Made by a program: the position numbers and the translations under genes
In this document: positions 1 to 5,281 of the stretch, piece by piece
Position numbering within the stretch: position 1 is the stretch's first letter
How the letters are laid out: each line of letters begins with the position of its first letter
Notes under the pieces: generated by a model
The model's database searches: none
What the model saw: only the letters and a program-made list of their open reading frames with translations
Told to the model about the DNA's origin: nothing
NCBI GenBank assembly: GCA_013336205.1
Contig: JAAXUD010000172.1
Location: forward strand, 1-6,520
Direction of reading: 5' to 3'
Length of the DNA stretch: 6,520 nucleotides
Source: Lentimicrobium sp.
GTDB lineage: Bacteria; Bacteroidota; Bacteroidia; Bacteroidales; Lentimicrobiaceae

Positions 1-368
1 CTTCGTTCACCCCGGGAAAGTCGGTTGCCAGGCCAAAAGCAGAGACCAGAATAATAAAAAACATCCCAAAAGTTGCACCAGCCGCAATCGTTGTGACCCC
101 TGTAGCTGAAGAAACTGTTGTGTTAGAAATGGCTGCTGCCAACAACTATTTTATTATTGCAGGCGCCTTCAGCATTGAGCAGAACGCTAAAAACCTGGTT
201 GAAGATCTTAAATCAAAAGGCTACGATTCTTCTATAACCGGTCAAAACAGGCGTGGTTTATACATGGTAAGCTTACAGGGCTTTAACGACAAAAAAGCAG
301 CTGCCGAAAAAATGAACGAAATCCGCAATGGTGAGTTCCCCGGAGCCTGGCTCCTGAGCATGAAATAA
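1..368 (+). CDS. SPOR-domain protein, C-terminal part (5' end outside window)
   Basis: The reading frame is open from the first full codon (position 3) to TAA at 366-368, so the gene starts upstream of the window. A GTG at 93 lies inside the linker and is not taken as a start. Visible residues 1 to about 45 are a Lys/Pro/Ala/Val-rich linker. From about 138 the sequence turns into a SPOR domain: NNYFIIAGAFS forms the first strand, then a helix (NAKNLVEDLKSKGYD), GLYMVSLQGF as the third strand, a second helix and a final WLLSMK strand. SPOR domains bind denuded glycan strands of peptidoglycan, usually in the periplasm. In Bacteroidota, such a tail after a Pro/Ala linker is common in membrane-anchored proteins with N-terminal HU-like (CCDC81-type) domains, but that half is not visible here, so the full architecture is inference. 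The gene ends at a hairpin terminator 28 bp downstream. Confidence 0.85.
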   Translation, partial: SFTPGKSVARPKAETRIIKNIPKVAPAAIVVTPVAEETVVLEMAAANNYFIIAGAFSIEQNAKNLVEDLKSKGYDSSITGQNRRGLYMVSLQGFNDKKAAAEKMNEIRNGEFPGAWLLSMK

Positions 369-395
369 ACCCTTTCAAACAAATTTCAATACCCC

Positions 396-422
396 CCGGA
401 GATTTTTTTCATCTCCGGTTTT
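396..422 (+). terminator. Rho-independent terminator after the SPOR gene
   Basis: A perfect 8-bp stem, CCGGAGAT at 396-403 and ATCTCCGG at 411-418, encloses a 7-nt T-rich loop and is followed by TTTT. It starts 28 bp after the SPOR stop codon and separates that transcript from trmB. Because the loop is T-rich and the 3' T run is short, the stem is the stronger part of the evidence. Confidence 0.75.
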
Positions 423-433
423 CAACATTTGGT

Positions 434-441
434 TATTTTTG
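434..441 (+). promoter_or_regulatory. Candidate -7 box for trmB-ATL
   Basis: TATTTTTG matches the Bacteroidota -7 consensus TAnnTTTG and lies 56 bp upstream of the trmB start, just after the terminator of the preceding gene. No TTG is present at the expected -33 distance, so the call rests on the -7 box and its position only. Confidence 0.35.
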
Positions 442-497
442 TCGCCTGAAACCGGGTAAGCCGGCTCAATATTCTATTTATATCTACACATTCCCCC

Positions 498-1154
498 GTG
501 GCCAAACGAAAATTAGAACGCTTCGCTGAAAATTCAACATTTCAACACCTATTCCAACCCACCTTTGAAGAGTTGCAGTCAGGTTTTAAACTGAAAGGCA
601 AATGGAATGAGTTTTTTGGCAACAACAAACCCATAACACTTGAACTTGGCTGTGGTAAAGGCGAATACACCGTTGCACTGGCCGCGCGGTATCCCGAAAA
701 CAATTACCTGGGAATAGACATAAAAGGGGCAAGACTCTGGCGGGGCGCCAAAACAGCACTTGAAAACAATAATTCCAATGTCGGTTTCCTGAGAATGCGC
801 ATCGACATGATTCTGAATGCCTTTGCTCCGGGAGAAATTGATGGCATCTGGATCACCTTTCCTGATCCGCAACCAACAAAGGCCAGAAAAAGACTTACAT
901 CACCCATATTTCTGGAACGCTACGCAAAACTTCTGAAGCCAGGCAGTATTATCCATTTAAAAACCGATAATTCAGGCTTCTTCGAATATACACTGGCTAC
1001 AATTGCACGCGAAGGCCATGAACTCCTGATGCATACTTTTGATTTGTACAACAGCAACCTTCAGGAGGATGTTATGTTAACACAAACACACTATGAAAAG
1101 ATTTTTCTGGCACAGGGCGTACCCATTAAATATCTGCGATTCAAACTAAAGTAA
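498..1154 (+). CDS. trmB: tRNA (guanine-N7-)-methyltransferase TrmB
   Basis: The protein has 218 residues, usual for the family. It transfers a methyl group from S-adenosylmethionine to N7 of G46 in the variable loop of tRNAs. SAM motif I is LELGCGKGEY (48-57), followed by the acidic end of strand 2 in GIDIKGAR (D74). The family block FPDPQPTKARKRL starts at residue 121, LKTDN places the conserved Asp at 157, and the C-terminal TxxE motif is T197-H-Y-E200. The start is GTG at 498. No in-frame ATG lies between it and the upstream stop at 447-449, and the opening MAKRKLERFAE matches the usual N-terminus of Bacteroidota TrmB. No Shine-Dalgarno sequence is seen. The stop is 2 bp before the next gene, so the two are almost surely co-transcribed. 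Confidence 0.96.
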   Translation: MAKRKLERFAENSTFQHLFQPTFEELQSGFKLKGKWNEFFGNNKPITLELGCGKGEYTVALAARYPENNYLGIDIKGARLWRGAKTALENNNSNVGFLRMRIDMILNAFAPGEIDGIWITFPDPQPTKARKRLTSPIFLERYAKLLKPGSIIHLKTDNSGFFEYTLATIAREGHELLMHTFDLYNSNLQEDVMLTQTHYEKIFLAQGVPIKYLRFKLK

Positions 1155-1156
1155 AA

Positions 1157-1510
1157 ATGGACAAGGCACCCGGCAGGGGCGATTATACGTTCTTCCAAAA
1201 TGTTTATGAAGTAGTGAAGCATATCCCCTTCGGCAGGGCTACTTCCTACGGGGCAATAGCCAACTACCTTGGCAGCCGGGGATCAGCGCGGATGGTTGGC
1301 TGGGCAATGAATGCTTCGCATCACGCACCTGAACCCATTCCGGCACACCGGGTAGTGAACCGTAACGGCATGCTGACCGGTAAGCACCATTTTGGCAGCC
1401 CCGACCTGATGCAACAACTACTCGAAAGTGAAGGTGCTATAATCGAGGATGATCAGATTAAAAATTTCAGTAAAATTTTCTGGGATCCGGCAAAGGAACT
1501 TGGTTTATAA
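1157..1510 (+). CDS. Alkyltransferase-like (ATL) protein, MGMT family, Cys-to-Ala
   Basis: This 117-residue protein consists of the DNA-binding domain of O6-methylguanine-DNA methyltransferases. Family marks are IPFGRATSYG (23-32, with the conserved Tyr31), the arginine-finger segment SARMVGWAMN (Arg45, which flips the damaged base out in relatives) and the active-site loop IPAHRVVNRNG (61-71). The methyl-accepting Cys of PCHRV is Ala63 here, so it should not dealkylate DNA itself. ATL proteins, for example those with PWHRV, bind O6-alkylguanine and flag it for nucleotide excision repair; that role is inferred from the family. The start ATG is 2 bp after trmB, without a Shine-Dalgarno site. 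The MGMT domain is complete, and its short length is normal for ATLs. It converges on the next gene with a 25-bp gap and no clear terminator. Confidence 0.9.
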   Translation: MDKAPGRGDYTFFQNVYEVVKHIPFGRATSYGAIANYLGSRGSARMVGWAMNASHHAPEPIPAHRVVNRNGMLTGKHHFGSPDLMQQLLESEGAIIEDDQIKNFSKIFWDPAKELGL

Positions 1511-1535
1511 CCGGTTCAGCATTTGAATTCAGGTG

Positions 1536-2828
1536 TTATAACTTAATAATTTTCCGCAGTTCAACGCCTTCGTTGCGCATAAGCTTTACCATATAAATGC
1601 CGGCCGGCAAATCACTCAGATCAACAGTTGCTTTGGCTTCGGGCATTGCCGAGCTTAGCAATTCGCGACCATTCATATCATTTATGGTATAGCGGGCAGA
1701 TGGAGAAGCAACTTCCAGTTCAATCCTGAGGAAATCACCTGCCGGATTTGGTGTGATGCTAAAGCCGGTATTACTGCTGTGCTGATTAACCCCCAGGGTA
1801 TTCCCATCCCAGCCTGCCATCCTTGCCAGCATCCACCACATTGCTTTGCCCAGCCTTAGTGCACCACGCTGACCGATATGATCACCATCCTCGGCATAGC
1901 CGCCATCCAGATCAAGCAGGTTATCCTCATGAATTACCTGAAATGACTGCACACTTCCGGAAAAGTCTGTCCAGTTGATGGTCTTCTGTTCACCGGCATC
2001 ACTCCAGCACAGAATGTCGGCATAATCGAATAAATACCGGCCAGGTGCAGCAGCAACAAAATCCCTGATATATTTATGCTTTATACTGCGCTGGTAACCA
2101 TTTTCGCTCAAATTACCATTCCCGTCAACCGGGCCGGTAGTAAAAAACATTTTAGTTTGATAACCATTTGCCTGACAATGATTTATATATTCTACGGTAG
2201 CATTCAGATACGTATCCATATTCACCGTATTACCGGTAAGTAACTGATCTTCTGAGTTCAGCCCCCAACGCAAACTACCCTCAGGACCACCATCTGTGCG
2301 GCCGGCCCACCTCACATGGTGCAGAGGATCAACGGTTCCTCCCGGCCAGTTGTTGGCCGTCATATCCCAGCACCAACCAAAGCCCATGGCTGCGATTTGC
2401 AGATTATTCGTATTACAATAAGTTAGATGCGCCTTGGTCCGGTTAATTGCTGTTTCATTGGTAAACCAATCCTCTTCACCATAACTGTATATCCAACCAC
2501 TTGGATTGGCCAGATCTCCCCAGGTAGCCCGGCTGAGCCTAAGGTATTGGTCTGAGTATCCTTCAGGTGTACCGGAATCCTTGATATTTACCTGGAAATC
2601 CGGATTACTGGCTTCAAGTAATTGACATCCGATTCTATAGCCTTTTGAATGAGATTCTCCGGCCAGGATAAGCCACATTTTTTTAACTTCATTCAGGTAC
2701 TGTGCGGGAATTTTGTCAAAATCATTTACTATCCTGTGGTCAGCTACGATTTGTGACAAAGTGATCTCAGGTATAAGAACAATGAGTAATAAAAACATTG
2801 AGATAAAACTGGTACTGTTCTTTTTCAT
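1536..2828 (-). CDS. Secreted SGNH-hydrolase-like protein with T9SS type A sorting domain
   Basis: The protein has 430 residues. Residues 1-25 form a signal peptide: KK, a hydrophobic stretch F8-L19, and likely cleavage after TLS, leaving Gln26 first. An N-terminal Gln, later cyclised, is common in exported Bacteroidota proteins. The body starts with WLILAGESHSKGYR (52-65), where G-E-S59 resembles block I of SGNH/GDSL hydrolases. A late segment, EDGDHIGQRGALRLGKAMWW, gives D314-x-x-H317 as in block V. TTGPVDGNGN (230-239) sits where a block III strand end is expected but lacks the usual GxND. The middle is rich in Trp, Asn and Gly. The last 74 residues (SITPNPAGDFLRIEL to LRKIIKL) are a type A T9SS C-terminal domain, predicting outer-membrane export and cell-surface attachment or release. 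The substrate is unknown; an esterase on glycans is possible. The export call is firm, the hydrolase call moderate. Confidence 0.85.
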   Translation of the reverse strand: MKKNSTSFISMFLLLIVLIPEITLSQIVADHRIVNDFDKIPAQYLNEVKKMWLILAGESHSKGYRIGCQLLEASNPDFQVNIKDSGTPEGYSDQYLRLSRATWGDLANPSGWIYSYGEEDWFTNETAINRTKAHLTYCNTNNLQIAAMGFGWCWDMTANNWPGGTVDPLHHVRWAGRTDGGPEGSLRWGLNSEDQLLTGNTVNMDTYLNATVEYINHCQANGYQTKMFFTTGPVDGNGNLSENGYQRSIKHKYIRDFVAAAPGRYLFDYADILCWSDAGEQKTINWTDFSGSVQSFQVIHEDNLLDLDGGYAEDGDHIGQRGALRLGKAMWWMLARMAGWDGNTLGVNQHSSNTGFSITPNPAGDFLRIELEVASPSARYTINDMNGRELLSSAMPEAKATVDLSDLPAGIYMVKLMRNEGVELRKIIKL

Positions 2829-2906
2829 AAGATGATATCGTTTAGCTTTAGAAGCCTGTTAAGATCCTTTCAGATTGATAAGAATTACTTCACTCTTCTC
2901 TGATAA

Positions 2907-2937
2907 CAAAGATAATCCAAAATGCACCGATTTTCAA
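2907..2937 (-). promoter_or_regulatory. Bacteroidota-type promoter of the secreted protein gene
   Basis: On the - strand, TTG (2937-2935) is followed after 20 nt by TATCTTTG (2914-2907), a full match to the -33 TTG / -7 TAnnTTTG pattern of Bacteroidota housekeeping promoters. Transcription would start near 2900, giving a leader of roughly 70 nt before the ATG at 2828. Confidence 0.65.
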
Positions 2938-2979
2938 TTGTTTACATAATACGAATCCCATAAAATCAAGAGATTCTGC

Positions 2980-2991
2980 TTTTTCGAAAAA
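2980..2991. repeat. 12-bp perfect palindrome, possible operator
   Basis: TTTTTCGAAAAA is a perfect palindrome lying about 43 bp upstream of the -33 element of the leftward promoter. It is flanked by GATTC words at 2972 and 2993. The position suits a regulator site, but simple A/T composition could produce it by chance. Confidence 0.25.
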
Positions 2992-3038
2992 CGATTCCAT
3001 TCAGTGGGAAATAAATTGCTTCAATCACAAATAATCAG

Positions 3039-3112
3039 GATTTATGGAGCTTTCGCCTTTTTAACCGAAACCAATAGGTTTTGATTTACGCTGAAAAATG
3101 CACCCATAAATC
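3039..3112. repeat. Spaced 9-bp inverted repeat with a nested small hairpin
   Basis: GATTTATGG (3039-3047) is matched by CCATAAATC (3104-3112) across 56 bp. Between them AAACC (3068-3072) and GGTTT (3077-3081) form a small stem with a 4-nt loop. It could fold as a structured RNA or mark a protein site; nothing else in the spacer supports either reading. Confidence 0.25.
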
Positions 3113-3213
3113 AAATAAAAGCCTGAAATGCCAGCCAGCGTGCACTTCCAGCTCTGTATGATATCTTAATAACCGGGCCAGTACTCAAATCTAAAACCAA
3201 GCCTAAAATCCGG

Positions 3214-3221
3214 TATCTTTG
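3214..3221 (+). promoter_or_regulatory. Candidate -7 box for the ABC-F gene
   Basis: TATCTTTG matches TAnnTTTG exactly and is identical to the -7 box of the leftward promoter in the same spacer. It ends 20 bp before the ATG at 3242, implying a very short leader of about 15 nt. No TTG is seen at the -33 distance. Confidence 0.5.
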
Positions 3222-3241
3222 CCCCTCATTAAAAAACAGCA

Positions 3242-4888
3242 ATGATTTCAGTTGACGGGCTTACAGTAGAGTTTGGAGGAACCACACTTTTTAAAGATGT
3301 TTCTTTTGCAATAAATGAAAAGGATCGTATCGCGCTCATGGGCAAGAATGGCGCGGGAAAATCGACCTTACTCAAAATAATTTCAGGAAAAAAAACGGCT
3401 TCCCGCGGAAAAGTCTCCGCACCCAAAGATGCCATCATTGCTTATTTGCCGCAACATTTACTTGCTGAAGACACCCGTACCGTTTTTGAAGAAGCCGCGC
3501 AGGCATTCGCCCATGTTTTTGAGATGGAACGGGAAATCGAGGACCTGAACAATCAGCTTTCATCCCGCACCGATTACGAATCGGCTGAATACTATGAAAT
3601 TATAGAGCAGGTCTCATCCCTTAGTGAGAAATTTTATTCTATTGAAGAGATAAATTACGATGCGGAAGTAGAAAAGATATTGCTGGGCCTCGGCTTTCTG
3701 CGCGAAGATTTCACCCGTCCCACCGGTGAATTCAGCGGCGGCTGGCGGATGCGCATCGAACTGGCCAAAATCCTCCTGCAAAAGCCCGACCTGATTCTTC
3801 TTGACGAACCTACAAACCACATGGATATTGAATCGATTCAGTGGTTCGAAGATTTCCTGATCAACAGCGCGAAAGCTGTAATTGTAATATCGCACGACCG
3901 TGCTTTTGTCGACAATATAACGACCCGCACCATTGAAGTAACGATGGGTCGCATTTACGATTATAAGGTCAATTATTCGCAATACCTTCAATTACGGGCT
4001 GAGAGACGGGAACAGCAGCAGAAACAATACGATGAGCAACAAAAGTTTATAGGTGACAACCAGGATTTTATTGACCGTTTCAGGGGAACTTTTTCGAAAA
4101 CCAACCAGGTACAATCACGGATTAAAATGCTGGAGAAACTTGATACAATTGAAGTTGACGAAGAAGACAATTCAGCTTTGCGACTTAAGTTTCCGCCATC
4201 TCCGCGGTCAGGAAGTTACCCGGTAGTACTTGAAGGACTGTCGAAAGCCTATGACAAACACACTGTTTTTTCAAATGTCTCCTTAAATATTACCCGTGGT
4301 GAGCGTGTCGCCTTTGTGGGAAAGAACGGGGAAGGAAAATCAACCCTTGTAAAATGTCTGATGGGCGAAACCGGATATGATGGAACATTAAACATCGGGC
4401 ACAATACGCTGATTGGCTATTTTGCACAGAACGAAGCCTCCATGCTGGATGAAGAGATCACCGTTTTTCAAACCATTGACGATGTAGCCAAAGGTGATAT
4501 CCGCACTAAAGTAAAAGATATCCTGGGCGCGTTTATGTTTGGGGGCGATAGCTGGACTAAAAAAGTAAAAGTACTTTCAGGCGGTGAGCGCACCCGCCTG
4601 GCCATGATCAAACTGTTGCTTGAGCCGGTGAATCTGTTGATCCTCGATGAGCCGACCAACCACCTTGATATGAAGACCAAAGACATCCTGAAAAATGCAT
4701 TGCAGGATTACGATGGCACCCTGATCCTTGTTTCACATGATCGTGATTTCCTCGACGGATTAGTAAGTAAGGTATTTGAGTTCGGCAACCAACAGGTAAA
4801 GGAGCACCTGGGCGATATCAGCAGTTTCCTGGCTAAGAAAAAGCTGGATAACATGAGGGAACTGGAGAAAAATACAGGGAAGAAATGA
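3242..4888 (+). CDS. ABC-F family ATPase (ribosome-associated)
   Basis: The protein has 548 residues and two ABC ATPase domains in one chain, with no membrane segments. Domain 1 has Walker A GKNGAGKST (34-42), signature FSGGWRMR (164-171) and Walker B with catalytic Glu189 in LLDEPTNHMD. Domain 2 has GKNGEGKST (360-368), signature LSGGERTR (445-452) and Glu470 in LILDEPTNHLD. Between them, about residues 252-311, lies a charged, Gln-rich helical linker (RAERREQQQKQYDEQQK onward), the segment that in ABC-F proteins enters the ribosomal E site and contacts P-site tRNA. Members of this kind (EttA, Uup, YbiT, YheS in E. coli) modulate translation or relieve stalling; which subgroup this belongs to is not decided here. 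The length and linker look like a housekeeping member, not a dedicated antibiotic-resistance one. No Shine-Dalgarno site. The stop codon overlaps the first unit of a tandem repeat. Confidence 0.95.
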   Translation: MISVDGLTVEFGGTTLFKDVSFAINEKDRIALMGKNGAGKSTLLKIISGKKTASRGKVSAPKDAIIAYLPQHLLAEDTRTVFEEAAQAFAHVFEMEREIEDLNNQLSSRTDYESAEYYEIIEQVSSLSEKFYSIEEINYDAEVEKILLGLGFLREDFTRPTGEFSGGWRMRIELAKILLQKPDLILLDEPTNHMDIESIQWFEDFLINSAKAVIVISHDRAFVDNITTRTIEVTMGRIYDYKVNYSQYLQLRAERREQQQKQYDEQQKFIGDNQDFIDRFRGTFSKTNQVQSRIKMLEKLDTIEVDEEDNSALRLKFPPSPRSGSYPVVLEGLSKAYDKHTVFSNVSLNITRGERVAFVGKNGEGKSTLVKCLMGETGYDGTLNIGHNTLIGYFAQNEASMLDEEITVFQTIDDVAKGDIRTKVKDILGAFMFGGDSWTKKVKVLSGGERTRLAMIKLLLEPVNLLILDEPTNHLDMKTKDILKNALQDYDGTLILVSHDRDFLDGLVSKVFEFGNQQVKEHLGDISSFLAKKKLDNMRELEKNTGKK

Positions 4889-4935
4889 CGAATTACGAAT
4901 GACGAATGACGAATGACGAATGAGGAATGAGGAAT
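4887..4935. repeat. 7-bp tandem repeat, GACGAAT family, 7 units
   Basis: Seven contiguous 7-bp units can be read without gaps: GACGAAT, TACGAAT, three GACGAAT, then two GAGGAAT. The first unit begins with the last two bases of the ABC-F stop codon TGA. Seven-base periodicity is not compatible with a repeated amino-acid motif in one frame, so this is a DNA- or RNA-level repeat. Confidence 0.9.
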
Positions 4936-4937
4936 AC

Positions 4938-4981
4938 TTTACGATTTACGGTTTACGATTTACGGGGTTTACGATTTATAG
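4938..4981. repeat. 7-bp tandem repeat, TTTACGR family
   Basis: TTTACGA and TTTACGG alternate for four units (4938-4965). After a GG insertion come another TTTACGA (4968-4974) and a decayed unit TTTATAG (4975-4981). Read on the other strand the unit is YCGTAAA, close to the CCGAAAY words further right in the same gap. Confidence 0.88.
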
Positions 4982-5013
4982 CCTGCCTCTTGAGAACGGA
5001 GTGATAACGAGGG

Positions 5014-5043
5014 TTTATGGTTTAGAATTTGATAATTTGAAAA
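5014..5043. repeat. Degenerate 7/8-bp repeat, TTTRNRR-like
   Basis: Four successive words start with TTT: TTTATGG, TTTAGAA, TTTGATAA and TTTGAAAA. They look like decayed relatives of the TTTACGR block, separated from it by about 32 bp (4982-5013) in which no repeat is visible. Confidence 0.45.
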
Positions 5044-5056
5044 TTCCTTCGCAAAT

Positions 5057-5210
5057 CCACGAATCCGCTAACTTTCTCATCTGCTGTCCGCTAATCCGCT
5101 AATCAACCAATCCGAAACCCGAAATCCCAAATCCGCTAATCCGCTAATCTGCTAATTCGCTAATCCACTAATCTGCTAATTAACCAATCCGAAATCCGAA
5201 ATCCGCTAAT
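5057..5210. repeat. Composite 8-bp/7-bp tandem array, CCGCTAAT and CCGAAAT families
   Basis: The core, 5088-5210, reads as whole words: two CCGCTAAT; CAACCAAT; CCGAAAC, CCGAAAT, CCCAAAT; six 8-bp CCGCTAAT-type units (5133-5180); TAACCAAT; two CCGAAAT; and a last CCGCTAAT (5203-5210). Nine units belong to the CCGCTAAT family and five to the CCGAAAY family. A 22-bp composite (5104-5125) recurs 77 bp later (5181-5202) with two C/T differences. Degenerate units (CCACGAAT, CCGCTAAC, CTGCTGT) extend left to 5057. The array ends 10 bp before the -33 element of the mrp promoter. Confidence 0.9.
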
Positions 5211-5219
5211 CTAAAACCA

Positions 5220-5250
5220 TTGCTGCCATTTCAAAATAATCTTATCTTTA
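5220..5250 (+). promoter_or_regulatory. Promoter of mrp-nifU
   Basis: TTG (5220-5222) is followed after 20 nt by TATCTTTA (5243-5250), which matches TAnnTTTG except for the last base. The 20-nt spacing is the same as in the promoter at 2907-2937. Transcription would start near 5255, about 25 nt before the mrp ATG. Confidence 0.6.
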
Positions 5251-5281
5251 CCAAATCTAAATTAACACAGAAATTTCCAAC

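Larger units (their letters stand above)
2829..3241. other. 413-bp divergent intergenic region
   Basis: This AT-rich spacer lies between the start of the secreted protein gene (leftward) and that of the ABC-F gene (rightward). It holds a promoter for each side (2907-2937 on the - strand, 3214-3221 on the + strand), a 12-bp palindrome (2980-2991) and a spaced inverted repeat (3039-3112). I see no credible small gene, tRNA or transposon remnant in it. Confidence 0.7.

Noticed and set aside
93..368. GTG at 93 as the true start of the SPOR gene
   Set aside because: The frame is open to the window edge and the upstream residues form a Lys/Pro/Ala linker typical of the proteins that carry a SPOR tail.
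579..907. Antisense open frames within trmB
   Set aside because: The + strand frame is a clear TrmB; the opposite frames show no domain and overlap it completely.
1505..1541. Bidirectional terminator between the ATL gene and the convergent gene (TTATAAC ... GTTATAA)
   Set aside because: The 7-bp stem is all but one A/T, encloses a 23-nt loop and overlaps both stop regions; there is no GC-rich stem or clear T tract.
3188..3199. 12-bp word AATCTAAAACCA shared with 5208-5219, upstream of the ABC-F and mrp promoters
   Set aside because: The distances to the -7 boxes differ (about 15 and 24 bp) and the word is A-rich; two copies are not enough to call a motif.
3614..3991. Antisense open frame of 125 codons inside the ABC-F gene
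   Set aside because: It mirrors the conserved ATPase coding sequence and has no independent signals.
4920..5102. A 60-codon open frame on the + strand (MRNEEYFTIYGL...)
   Set aside because: It is a translation of the GACGAAT, TTTACGR and CCGCTAAT repeats. Its composition follows the 7-bp words, and it has no recognisable domain.
4887..5210. CRISPR array
   Set aside because: Repeats are 7-8 bp and contiguous, with no unique spacers, no 25-40 bp direct repeats and no cas genes nearby.
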